64,000 nucleotides of DNA from Arthrobacter sp. U41 (GTDB lineage: Bacteria; Actinomycetota; Actinomycetes; Actinomycetales; Micrococcaceae): the NCBI RefSeq assembly GCF_001750145.1, contig NZ_CP015732.1, forward strand, positions 4,030,001 through 4,094,000, in the 5' to 3' direction. Shown piece by piece: positions 1 through 9,960 of the stretch. Positions within the stretch are counted from its first letter, which is position 1. Every line of letters starts with the position of its first letter. The notes under the pieces are model-generated. The model made no database searches and was not told the DNA's origin. It worked only from the letters and a program-made list of their open reading frames with translations. The position numbers and the translations under genes are program-made.

Positions 1-875
1 CCGGAGGCGATGGTGTCCGCAACATCAGCGTCGGTGTGATCCCGATTGCGCCGTCCGCTGCCGTGCAGCTGGGCATCGACGAGGGGATCTTTGCGAAGCA
101 CAAGCTGAAGGTCGAGCTGCAGAGCGGACAGGGCGGGGCGGCGACGCTTCCCGCCGTCTCGACCGGAACGATGAACTTCTCGGTGGGAAACCCGCTGTCC
201 GTGCTCCTGGCCAAGAGCAAGGGCCTGGACATGAAAATCGTCTCCGGATACTCGAACTCCCTCGCCGCCGGCAATGACATCAATGGCGTCGTCGCCAGGG
301 CGGACTCCGGCATTGCTTCTGCCAAGGACCTTGTAGGCAAGAAGGTCGCGGTCAACACCGTCAATGCGCAGGGGGACCTGACCATCAAGGAAGTTGTGTC
401 CAAACAGGGCGGCGATCCGGGCGCGGTCCAATTCCTGGAACTGCCGTTCCAGGACATGGCGGCCCAGCTGGCCCAGGGCAACGTGGATGCTGTCTGGGTT
501 CCCCAACCGTTCCTCTCCAGGCTTTTGGCGGAAGGCAACAGGCTGGTGACGTACAACAACCAGGAGGCGCTGCCGGGCCTGCCCACCATGGTCACCTTCA
601 CCAGCGGCAACTACGCCCAGCAGAATCCGCAGGTGGTCTCTGACTTCAAGGCCGCCATGACCGAGACCCTTGCCCTGGCGCAGAGCAATCCCGACAAAGT
701 CCGGGCCCTGTTGCCGACGTTCATGAAGATGCCGGAGGCCGTGGCCAAGGAACTCCGGCTGGAAGAATTCGACGGCAAGCTGGATGAACCCATCCTGGGC
801 GAACTTGGCGAGCTGATGGCTAAGTACGGAATTGTGCCCTCAACGCCAGACGTTTCGGGCACGATCCTGAAATAG
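1..875 (+). CDS. ABC transporter substrate-binding protein (NitT/TauT/SsuA type), 5' truncated by window edge
   Basis: The frame is open from the first bases to the stop at 875, so the signal peptide and start lie outside the window. A GTG at 36 is in frame but internal. The visible 290 residues begin GVRNISVGVIPIAPSAAV and continue with IDEGIFAKHKL and a Gly/Ala-rich turn. This is the pattern of NMT1/THI5-like periplasmic-type binding proteins that deliver sulfonates, nitrate, taurine or thiamine precursors to an ABC permease. VDAVWVPQPF is the family's typical second-lobe strand. The ligand cannot be read from sequence. The ATPase and permease are presumably to the left. The gene ends at a strong hairpin and converges on rsmD. 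Confidence 0.85.
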   Translation, partial: GGDGVRNISVGVIPIAPSAAVQLGIDEGIFAKHKLKVELQSGQGGAATLPAVSTGTMNFSVGNPLSVLLAKSKGLDMKIVSGYSNSLAAGNDINGVVARADSGIASAKDLVGKKVAVNTVNAQGDLTIKEVVSKQGGDPGAVQFLELPFQDMAAQLAQGNVDAVWVPQPFLSRLLAEGNRLVTYNNQEALPGLPTMVTFTSGNYAQQNPQVVSDFKAAMTETLALAQSNPDKVRALLPTFMKMPEAVAKELRLEEFDGKLDEPILGELGELMAKYGIVPSTPDVSGTILK

Positions 876-891
876 CAGCGCTCTGGTGATC

Positions 892-933
892 GGGAGAGGG
901 CGACGGCGGAAATCTCCGCCGTCGCCCTCTCCC
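892..933. terminator. 19-bp bidirectional hairpin terminator
   Basis: Perfect inverted repeat: arms 892-910 and 915-933 with an AATC loop, between the convergent substrate-binding protein and rsmD genes. It can serve both strands. No long T-run follows on either side, which is common in high-GC actinobacteria. Confidence 0.85.
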
Positions 934-942
934 GCACGGAGC

Positions 943-1524
943 CTAGTCCGCGGCCTCGACGCCGGGTTCGGCGAACCAGAGTTTCGTCTCGCCGTACTTG
1001 CGTTCCGCGAACCGCTCCATCCCGTCCGGCCAGGACGGCTCCGGGGTCCGGGATGAGCGCTCCACGACGACGACGGCGCCTTCGGCCAGGTGCGGGAGCA
1101 GCTTGGCCAGCACCCCGGCCAGGGCCGGTTCGTCCAGCGGGTAGGGCGGGTCCAGGAAGACAAGGTCCCAGCGGGCGGACTCCTGGGTCCGCTCAAGGAA
1201 CGACTCAACCTTGGAGCGGTGCACGGTGACGACCTTGCGCCCGGCAACGGTGTTGACCAGGTCCGCGTTGCGCTGGCAAACCTCGCTGGCCTTCCCGTCG
1301 AACTCCACCAGGTCCACGCTCCGCGCGCCGCGGCTGGCGCTTTCCACGCCGAGCGAACCGGAGCCGGCGTAGAGATCCAGCACGCGGGCGTCCGCGATCA
1401 CCTCGAAGGCGTCCAGCCGGGAGAAGAGCGCTTCCTTGACCCGGTCCGTGGTGGGCCTGGTCAAGGACCCTGGCACGCTGACCAGCGTGGTTCCGCCCGC
1501 GGCCCCGGAAATGATGCGGCTCAC
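943..1524 (-). CDS. rsmD: 16S rRNA (guanine(966)-N(2))-methyltransferase
   Basis: 193 residues, the usual length for RsmD. It methylates G966 of 16S rRNA in the 30S subunit using S-adenosylmethionine. Visible features are the N-terminal RIISGAAGG and TRPTTDRVKEALF signature, the SAM-binding LDLYAGSGSLGVE around residues 49-61, and the catalytic DPPY motif in LVFLDPPYPL near residue 127. The start MSRIISG is the conserved one. It lies 30 nt downstream of recG on the same strand and is probably co-transcribed with it, an order also known in mycobacteria. Confidence 0.95.
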   Translation of the reverse strand: MSRIISGAAGGTTLVSVPGSLTRPTTDRVKEALFSRLDAFEVIADARVLDLYAGSGSLGVESASRGARSVDLVEFDGKASEVCQRNADLVNTVAGRKVVTVHRSKVESFLERTQESARWDLVFLDPPYPLDEPALAGVLAKLLPHLAEGAVVVVERSSRTPEPSWPDGMERFAERKYGETKLWFAEPGVEAAD

Positions 1525-1554
1525 GGCCGGGCCGCCCTGGATGGATGGATCGTG

Positions 1555-3810
1555 CTATCCGCGTTCAAGGAACGCCTCCTTTTCCGGGTTGAGGTATGCG
1601 TCGATCGCCGCGGCGAGGACGGGGTGCGCGCCCAGCGACGGGTCCCCGCCGACAATCTGCCAGGCGTCCTGCCGGGCCCTGGCGATCACGTCCTCATGTT
1701 CAAGGACCCGCAACAGCTTCAGCGTGGACCGGCCGCCGGACTGGGAGGCGCCCAGGATGTCGCCTTCACGGCGCAGCTTGAGATCCTCCTGGGAGAGCGC
1801 GAAGCCGTCGGTGGTGGCCGCGACGGCGTCGAGGCGTCGCCGGCTCGGGTGGCCGGGCTCGAGGGTCGTGACGAGCAGGCAGGTGCCCGGCAGTCCGCCG
1901 CGGCCCACCCGGCCGCGGAGCTGGTGGAGCTGCGAGATGCCGAAACGGTCCGCGTCCAGGATCACCATCAGGGTGGCGTTGTGGACGTCCACGCCCACCT
2001 CGATCACGGTGGTGGAGACCAGGAGCTTGGTCCGGTTGGCCGTGAAGGAGGCCATCGTTTCGGACTTCAGCACCGGGTCCAGCCGGCCGTGCAGCGGAGC
2101 CACGGGCACCCCGGCCAGCGCCGGTTCGTCCCGGAGCTGGTCCACGACGGCGGTGACGGAAGCCAGTTCGCGTGCCCCGCTGTCGCCCTCGAGGTCCGCA
2201 GCGGTTGGTTCAGCCTCGCCGGGGCTGAAGTCGCCGTCGTCGTCCGAGCCGATCTTGGGACAGACGATGTACACCTGGTGGCCGGCGTCGATCTCTTCCC
2301 GGGCACGGCTCCAGATGCGCGTGGCCCACGCCGGGTGCTCCGCGAGCCCGACGACATGGGTGGTAATCGGCGCGCGGCCGGCCGGGAGTTCGTCGAGGAC
2401 GGACGTTTCGAGGTCGCCGAACACGGTCATGGCCACGGTCCTGGGGATGGGAGTGGCCGTCATGACCAGCAGGTGCGGGGGCTTCCTGGCTTTGGCCCGG
2501 AGCACATCGCGCTGTTCGACGCCGAACCGGTGCTGCTCGTCGACCACGATCAGACCCAGGTCGTAGAAGGAGACGTTGTCGCTGAGCAGGGCGTGGGTGC
2601 CGATGACGATCCCGGCGGTTCCGGAGGCGGCGTCCAGCATCGCCTGTTTCCGGGCCGCGGTGGGCATGGAGCCGGTGAGCAGTGTGACCTGGACCGCGTC
2701 GGGGCCGAGGCCGCCCAGCATGCCGTCGCGGGACAGCGGCCCGAGGGTGCGGCGGACGGATTCGAAGTGCTGCGCGGCGAGGACCTCGGTGGGGGCCAGC
2801 AGGGCGGCCTGTCCCCCGGCGTCAACCACCTGCAGCATGGCGCGCAGGGCCACAATGGTCTTGCCGGAGCCGACCTCGCCCTGGAGCAGCCGGTTCATCG
2901 GCGAATCCTGGGCGAGTTCCGCGGCCAGGGTTTTGCCCACGGCGGCCTGGCCGGCGGTCAGGGTGAACGGCAGCTGCCGGTCAAAGGCGGTCAGCAGCCC
3001 GTCCGTGACGGGACGGCGGGCGGTGGCCTCCTCCGCGGCGAGCTGGGCGCGGCGCCGGGCGAGGGCGGACTGGAGCACCAGGGCTTCGTGGTAGCGGAAA
3101 CGGTCCCGGGCCAACTGCCAGTCGGCGGGGCTTAGCGGGGCATGGATCATCCGGTAGGCGTCCGCGACCGGCAGGAACTTTTCCCGGGCCGTGATGTCCG
3201 CCGGCAGCGGATCGGGCAGCCCGCCCAGGTCCGCGGTCTTCAGCAGCGCGGCGATGACCCTCTCGATGGCCAGGCTGGTCAGCTTCGCGGTGGCCGGATA
3301 CACCGGCATGGGCATGGCTGCGCGTTTCTCCGGATCCATCCCGGGGGTGTCCGGATCGTCGTCGAGCAGCCGGTACTCGGGGTTGGTCATCGAAAGGGCG
3401 CGCTGGTAACGGGTCACCTTTCCGGAGAATATGGCCCGCCGGCCCGGCTGCAGTTCGGCCCTGGCCCGTTGGCCGTTGAAGAAGCTCACCTTCAGGGTGC
3501 CCGAGACCTTCCCCGTGTCCGGGGCAGCAGCGTCGTCGGTGATCACGACGTCGATCAGCGAGCCGCGGCGGGTCTTCATGGACCGGCTGCTGCTGGAGAC
3601 CACCCGGGCGACGAGGGTGATTTCCTCGTCCAGCGGAACCTCGCTGATGGGCGTGAGTTCGCCGCGGTTGAAATAGCGCCGGGGGAAATAGTCCAGCAGT
3701 CCGCCGACGGTGGTGATGCCGAGGTGCTTTTCGATCGGCGTGGCGGAACGCTTGCCGATCCGGCGTTCCAGGCCCAGACCCATTTCGGCGTTGGACAGGT
3801 CAGCGTTCAT
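1555..3810 (-). CDS. recG: ATP-dependent DNA helicase RecG
   Basis: 751 residues. RecG remodels stalled replication forks and branch-migrates Holliday junctions. The N-terminal wedge/OB domain (LLDYFPRRYFNR) is followed by superfamily 2 helicase motifs: Walker A GEVGSGKT, DEQH in VVDEQHRFG, motif III TATPIPRT, motif V STTVIEVGVDV and motif VI LRGRVGRGG. I chose the ATG at 3810 (MNADLSNAEM). An in-frame upstream start at 3909 would place 33 atypical residues inside the preceding gene. The chosen start overlaps the stop of the DAK2 gene by 11 nt, suggesting translational coupling. Confidence 0.95.
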   Translation of the reverse strand: MNADLSNAEMGLGLERRIGKRSATPIEKHLGITTVGGLLDYFPRRYFNRGELTPISEVPLDEEITLVARVVSSSSRSMKTRRGSLIDVVITDDAAAPDTGKVSGTLKVSFFNGQRARAELQPGRRAIFSGKVTRYQRALSMTNPEYRLLDDDPDTPGMDPEKRAAMPMPVYPATAKLTSLAIERVIAALLKTADLGGLPDPLPADITAREKFLPVADAYRMIHAPLSPADWQLARDRFRYHEALVLQSALARRRAQLAAEEATARRPVTDGLLTAFDRQLPFTLTAGQAAVGKTLAAELAQDSPMNRLLQGEVGSGKTIVALRAMLQVVDAGGQAALLAPTEVLAAQHFESVRRTLGPLSRDGMLGGLGPDAVQVTLLTGSMPTAARKQAMLDAASGTAGIVIGTHALLSDNVSFYDLGLIVVDEQHRFGVEQRDVLRAKARKPPHLLVMTATPIPRTVAMTVFGDLETSVLDELPAGRAPITTHVVGLAEHPAWATRIWSRAREEIDAGHQVYIVCPKIGSDDDGDFSPGEAEPTAADLEGDSGARELASVTAVVDQLRDEPALAGVPVAPLHGRLDPVLKSETMASFTANRTKLLVSTTVIEVGVDVHNATLMVILDADRFGISQLHQLRGRVGRGGLPGTCLLVTTLEPGHPSRRRLDAVAATTDGFALSQEDLKLRREGDILGASQSGGRSTLKLLRVLEHEDVIARARQDAWQIVGGDPSLGAHPVLAAAIDAYLNPEKEAFLERG

Positions 3811-4861
3811 GTCCGTCGGGGACCTGTCCTGCGGGTGCACGGTCACCGGCGTCGCGGGGTTCGGCGTCCGGCACAGCCAGTTCGGAAACGCTGATGTCCG
3901 AGGGCACACCGAGGGAACGGATCAGGGCCACGGCAGGCTCAGCGGCGGGGACATGGACGTGGACACGCCAGCGGTAGGCCCCGGAGGCGTCGGCTGCCCC
4001 GCCGACCTGGCTCATGATGACGGAGTCGCCCATTTCATCGAGCCGCTGGCGCATCATCGCGGCGTCCAGCGGTGAGAGCGTGATGGTGCACATGACCTCC
4101 ACGCCCTCGTCCCGCGGCATGCCGGCGTGGATGTGGGGGTCCTGGACGTCGTAGCCGTGAAGCCCGTCCAGCAACTGATCCTGGAGTTCCTCGCCGAGGA
4201 TGGCGGAGCGGAGGCAGTCGAGGATCAGCAGCATCCCGACGCCGCCGGCGTCCACCACGTGGGCGGCATGCAGCGCCTCCAACTGGTCCTCGGTGCGCAC
4301 CACAGCCGCAACGGCCGCGTCCACGGCAGCATCCAGGGCCAGGCCCAGGGTGTGGTTGCTGTCGTCGCCGTCGTGTGCGGAGTCCACGGCCGCTGCGGCA
4401 CGGGCCGCGGCTTCCATCACGGAGAGCATGGTCCCGGGAACCGGGTCGCTCAATGCCGACCAGGCCCGGAGCTGGGCGCGGTTCAGGGCGGCGGCCAGCA
4501 GCGGCGCGCTGAGCCGGTGGTGGCCGGCGAGGGGTTCGGCTGTGGCGCAGAGGAAGACGGCGAACAGGGTGCCCGAGTTGCCGCGGGCCTGTTCCATCGC
4601 GGCCAGGCCGGCGCGGGCAAGGGTGGCGCCGACGTCGTTCCGGGCCGGATCCGGCGGGCCGAAGGAACGCGGTGGCGGTTCCGCGCTGATCTGGGGTATC
4701 GCGGCGGTATCCAGGCTGTGGAGTGCCTGGGCGGCGGCGCGCACCGTGAGGTACAGGTTGGTGCCGGTGTCGCCGTCGGCGACGGGGAAGATGTTGATGG
4801 CGTTCAGGCGGTCGCTGTGGTTTCCAAGCGTGGTTTCTGCCTTGCTCAACCACCGCTTCAT
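3800..4861 (-). CDS. DAK2 (DhaL-like) domain protein, possible FakA-type fatty-acid kinase component
   Basis: The N-terminal half carries the DhaL/DAK2 nucleotide-binding signature INIFPVADGDTGTNL, followed by GNSGTLFAVFL. The second half (VMCTITLSPLDAAMM..., then YRWRVHVHVP) resembles the middle domain of FakA/YloV-type proteins, which phosphorylate fatty acids bound to FakB. At about 353 residues it lacks the C-terminal domain of full-length (about 550 residue) FakA. The start is uncertain: the ATG at 4861 gives the conserved MKRWLSKAE, while a TTG at 4894 adds 11 residues and overlaps the thiL stop by 11 nt. Neither has a strong ribosome site. The neighbours thiL and recG are the same in Mycobacterium. 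Function is inferred from family only. Confidence 0.8.
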   Translation of the reverse strand: MKRWLSKAETTLGNHSDRLNAINIFPVADGDTGTNLYLTVRAAAQALHSLDTAAIPQISAEPPPRSFGPPDPARNDVGATLARAGLAAMEQARGNSGTLFAVFLCATAEPLAGHHRLSAPLLAAALNRAQLRAWSALSDPVPGTMLSVMEAAARAAAAVDSAHDGDDSNHTLGLALDAAVDAAVAAVVRTEDQLEALHAAHVVDAGGVGMLLILDCLRSAILGEELQDQLLDGLHGYDVQDPHIHAGMPRDEGVEVMCTITLSPLDAAMMRQRLDEMGDSVIMSQVGGAADASGAYRWRVHVHVPAAEPAVALIRSLGVPSDISVSELAVPDAEPRDAGDRAPAGQVPDGHER

Positions 4862-4883
4862 CGCTTGCGCGTTCGCGGCAATC

Positions 4884-5993
4884 TTAGTCTGCAAAGTGAT
4901 CCCATCCCACAGTTTCAGCGGGCCTGCCCGCTATTCTTACGCCCGTGCTGTCCGTTGGTGCAGGGGCTTCTACCGAGCCTATCGCAGTGAAACCGTGAGG
5001 CAGCTGAACGCCCGGCGGGAATGTGGCGAGCAGCCCGTGGTCCTCGCCGCCGCCCAGGACCCAGGCCATCGGATCGGCGCCGAGCAGTTCAGCGGCAGGC
5101 AGCAGCGGACCCGCCAGTTCCCTCAGGACCGCCGCGTCGAGGTTCAGGACGGCACGGCTCGCGGACGCCATCCGCTGCCCGTCGCGGACCAGCCCATCGG
5201 AGATGTCCATCATGGCCGTCGCACCGGAATCCCGGGCCAGCGGGCCGGCGGCGAGCGGGGGAAGGGGCCGGCACTGGGTGTCCATCAGGGCACGCTGTGC
5301 CCTGTTCAGGGTCGCGACGGGGTTTGCCGATTCCAGCAGCGCCAGGCCCGCCGCAGCTCGGCCCACGGTGCCGGCCAGTGCCAGGGTGTCCCCCGGCCGG
5401 GCGCCGGAGCGCAGCACGGCGGCGCGCCCGTCGAGGGTGCCGAGGATCGCCACGCTGACCGCGAGCTCGCGGCCCCGGCCGAGGTCGCCGCCGGCAACGG
5501 CGCAGTCCGGGGCACCGAGTTCCCGGATGCCTGCACTGAGTCCGTCGGCAAAGTCCTCGACCCATGCGACACGGGTTTCCGGGGGCATGGTGAGGCTGAC
5601 CACGAGGGAGGTGGCACGCGCGCCCATCGCGTTGATGTCGCTGAGGTTTTGCGCGGCGGCCTTCCAGCCGACGTCGTAACCGGTGGTCCGGTAGCCGTTG
5701 TTCCACTCCAGGCGGAAGTCCTGGTCCGCCACCTGCGTGTCGATGCTCAGGACTGTCCGGCCGTCCCGCGCGGCCACAATGGCGGCGTCGTCGCCCGGGC
5801 CAAGGATCAGCGAGGTGTTGTGTTCCTGCCCGGCATGCAGGCGCGGGAAGATGCGTTCCAGGAGCTGGGATTCGGAGAGCTCCGCCACGGTCAGTGGCGC
5901 CTTGGTCAATGGCGGTTCGGGCGGGGCCGCTTTTGACGGGTTCGCTTCCGGCTCGGTCGCTTCGGGGCATGGGGCAGTCTCGTGTTCAGGCAC
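4884..5993 (-). CDS. thiL: Thiamine-monophosphate kinase
   Basis: 369 residues. It phosphorylates thiamine monophosphate to thiamine pyrophosphate, the last step of cofactor synthesis. Diagnostic features are LGPGDDAAIV (metal/ATP binding), SIDTQVADQDFR, WKAAAQNLSDINAMGA, the AVAGGDLGRG motif of the PurM-like fold, MDISDGL and VLGGGEDHGLL. An unusually long Pro/Ala/Glu-rich N-terminal stretch (residues 1-34) precedes the conserved LSESQLLERIF, so translation may start further in. It is followed closely by the DAK2 gene on the same strand. Confidence 0.93.
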   Translation of the reverse strand: MPEHETAPCPEATEPEANPSKAAPPEPPLTKAPLTVAELSESQLLERIFPRLHAGQEHNTSLILGPGDDAAIVAARDGRTVLSIDTQVADQDFRLEWNNGYRTTGYDVGWKAAAQNLSDINAMGARATSLVVSLTMPPETRVAWVEDFADGLSAGIRELGAPDCAVAGGDLGRGRELAVSVAILGTLDGRAAVLRSGARPGDTLALAGTVGRAAAGLALLESANPVATLNRAQRALMDTQCRPLPPLAAGPLARDSGATAMMDISDGLVRDGQRMASASRAVLNLDAAVLRELAGPLLPAAELLGADPMAWVLGGGEDHGLLATFPPGVQLPHGFTAIGSVEAPAPTDSTGVRIAGRPAETVGWDHFAD

Positions 5994-6043
5994 AGCCCTA
6001 CGCTACCGCGCGGCGCGGACAACGGCGGCGGCTGAGAAGGTGG

Positions 6044-7456
6044 TCACATCGAATCAAGGTAGTCCCGGAGCCGCGTTGCGGCTGCGGGAGGGCGGAATCC
6101 CTGGGCGGCCAACTTCGCCAGTTCGAGCGAACTGTTACGCGGCCTCGGAGCGGCCCCCTTGTCCTTGAAATAATCCGTGGTGCTGACGCCTGTCACGGCG
6201 GTCCGGGATCCCCCGGAGAGTTCGAACACATCCGCGGCGATGTCGGCCCAGGACTGGGAGGGCCCGTCGTTGCTGAGGTTGTAGATCCCATACGGGGCGC
6301 CCGTGGCGAGCAGGTGGCGGATACCCGCGGCGATGTCCTCGGTGAAGCTGAGCCGGCCGGTCTGGTCGTTGACCACCTGCGGCGCTATGCCGCGTTTCGC
6401 CAGGGAGGCCATGGTGCGGACGAAGTTGTTGCCGTCGCCGATGACCCAGCTGGTGCGCACGATGTAGTGCCGGGGCACCACGCTGACGGCGGCGTCGCCG
6501 GCGGCCTTGGTCTGGCCGTAGACGCCCAGGGGCGAGACTGGCTCGTCTTCGGGGTGGATCTCACGGGTGCCGTCGAAGACGTAGTCGGAGGAGACGTGCA
6601 CCAGGGTCAGGTTGTGCTCGACGGCGGTGCGGGCCAGGCGGGCGACGGCGGTGACGTTGATGGCCCAGGCGGCCCTGCGGCCTTCGGGGGTTTCGGCGGC
6701 GTCCACGGCGGTGTAGGCGGCGGCGTTGATGATGGTGGCGTAGTTTTTCCAGGTCCGGGCGGTGAAGGACTCCTCGGTGCCGAGGTCGAATTCCGCCCGG
6801 CCGGCGAACTCGACGGACGGGTCGCCGTCGTAGAGTTTCCGCAGCGCCGTGCCGAGCTGGCCGTCGGCGCCGACAACGAGGGTTTTCTTCGGCGGCATCG
6901 GGGCCACGTCCGCGAGCCGGGGGTGGTTTTTGTCCTTCTCGGAGAGTTCGGCCTGGTCCAGCGGGACCGGCCAGGGGATCGCGGCACTCTCGTCGGCGAG
7001 GTTCAGGAAGGTGTACCGGCCCTGGGCGTCGGCGGACCAGTGGTCGTTGACGAGGTAGGTGTAGGCGGTGTTGTCTTCCAGGGTCTGGAACGCGTTGCCC
7101 ACCCCGCGCGGGATGAAAATCGCCTGGCTGGCATCCAGTTCGGCGGTGAACACCGCGCCGAAGGACGGTCCCTCGCGCAGGTCCACCCAGGCCCCGAAGA
7201 TCCGGCCGGTGGCGACGGAGATGAACTTGTCCCACGGCTCGGCGTGGATCCCGCGGGTCGTGCCGGCCTTTTCGTTGAACGAGATGTTGTTCTGCACCGG
7301 CGCGAAGTCCGGCAGGCCCAGGGCCAGCATCTTTTCCCGCTGCCAGTTCTCCTTGAACCAGCCCCGGTTATCACCATGGACCGGCAGGTCGTACAGGACC
7401 ACGCCGGGAATCGGGGTGTGGTGCGCGGTGAGCTTTTTCGAGAACTCGATCGGCAT
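6044..7456 (-). CDS. rmlCD: Fused dTDP-4-dehydrorhamnose 3,5-epimerase / dTDP-4-dehydrorhamnose reductase (RmlC-RmlD)
   Basis: 470 residues carrying two enzymes of dTDP-L-rhamnose synthesis. Residues 1 to about 185 form an RmlC cupin (HGDNRGWFKENW, NNISFNEKAGTTRGIHAEPWDK, FIPRGVGNAFQTL). After a short linker, residues from about 190 form an RmlD SDR reductase (KTLVVGADGQLGTAL, INAAAYTAVDAAE, HVSSDYVFDG, YGQTKAAGD, RTSWVIG). The first is an epimerase, the second an NAD(P)H reductase giving dTDP-L-rhamnose for wall glycopolymers. There is no stop between the domains. The gene starts 3 nt after the rmlB stop, so the two are translationally coupled. Confidence 0.93.
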   Translation of the reverse strand: MPIEFSKKLTAHHTPIPGVVLYDLPVHGDNRGWFKENWQREKMLALGLPDFAPVQNNISFNEKAGTTRGIHAEPWDKFISVATGRIFGAWVDLREGPSFGAVFTAELDASQAIFIPRGVGNAFQTLEDNTAYTYLVNDHWSADAQGRYTFLNLADESAAIPWPVPLDQAELSEKDKNHPRLADVAPMPPKKTLVVGADGQLGTALRKLYDGDPSVEFAGRAEFDLGTEESFTARTWKNYATIINAAAYTAVDAAETPEGRRAAWAINVTAVARLARTAVEHNLTLVHVSSDYVFDGTREIHPEDEPVSPLGVYGQTKAAGDAAVSVVPRHYIVRTSWVIGDGNNFVRTMASLAKRGIAPQVVNDQTGRLSFTEDIAAGIRHLLATGAPYGIYNLSNDGPSQSWADIAADVFELSGGSRTAVTGVSTTDYFKDKGAAPRPRNSSLELAKLAAQGFRPPAAATRLRDYLDSM

Positions 7457-7459
7457 AAT

Positions 7460-9382
<1,923 letters not shown>

Positions 9383-9453
9383 GCGCTTCCCAGTCGCCTC
9401 CGGGGGTAACCGGGCCGTACGGTCGTCGGGCCGCACCGGGATAGGCTTAAAGT

Positions 9454-9957
9454 ATGCAGCGCTTACGTTTCCCGGCTTCCGCACGTCCGTTCCGTATTCT
9501 GGCCACGGCGGCGGCCGCGGGGATCCTGCTCAGCTCCTGCGCTCCGGTGGTCGACGTCACGCCCGCCAAGGACGCGGCGAACGCCGCCTGTGCCCCGATG
9601 ATGGTGGCTCTGCCGGACGCGATCGGCGAGGCCAAGCTGAGGAAGACCAACAGCCAGGCCACCGCGGCCTGGGGTGACCCGTCCCTCGTGATCCTGCGCT
9701 GCGGCGTGAATGTTCCGGGGCCGACGACGGACCGCTGTGTCAGCGTCAACGGCGTGGACTGGGTGATCAAGGAAGGCGACCCGGTGTGGACCCTGACCAC
9801 GTTCGGACGCGAGCCCGCCACCGAGATCCTGATGGACCCGGACAAGATCAGTTCCGCCACCGTGCTCGCAGACCTCGCCGCTGCTGCCGCGAAGGTGCCC
9901 CAGACGCGGAACTGCGTGGGCCAGGCGGATCTGCAGAACCTTCCGCCGAGCCAGTAG
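9454..9957 (+). CDS. DUF3515 family lipoprotein
   Basis: 167 residues. There is an N-terminal Arg-containing signal, a hydrophobic stretch AAAAGILLSSC, and a lipobox with the lipidated Cys at residue 29. The rest matches the actinobacterial DUF3515 pattern: CAPMMVALP, AWGDPSLVILRCG, GVDWV, and a late Cys in TRNCVG. It probably lies on the outer face of the membrane. Function is unknown in the family. The adjacency to ddl and thiL is conserved in mycobacteria, which hints at a wall-related role. It converges on ddl with a 3-nt gap. Confidence 0.85.
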   Translation: MQRLRFPASARPFRILATAAAAGILLSSCAPVVDVTPAKDAANAACAPMMVALPDAIGEAKLRKTNSQATAAWGDPSLVILRCGVNVPGPTTDRCVSVNGVDWVIKEGDPVWTLTTFGREPATEILMDPDKISSATVLADLAAAAAKVPQTRNCVGQADLQNLPPSQ

Positions 9958-9960
9958 GCC

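Noticed and set aside
1090..3135. A 681-codon open frame antisense to recG
   Set aside because: recG is certain from its helicase motifs. The antisense frame is Gly/Arg/Val-rich with no recognisable motif, typical of high-GC shadow frames.
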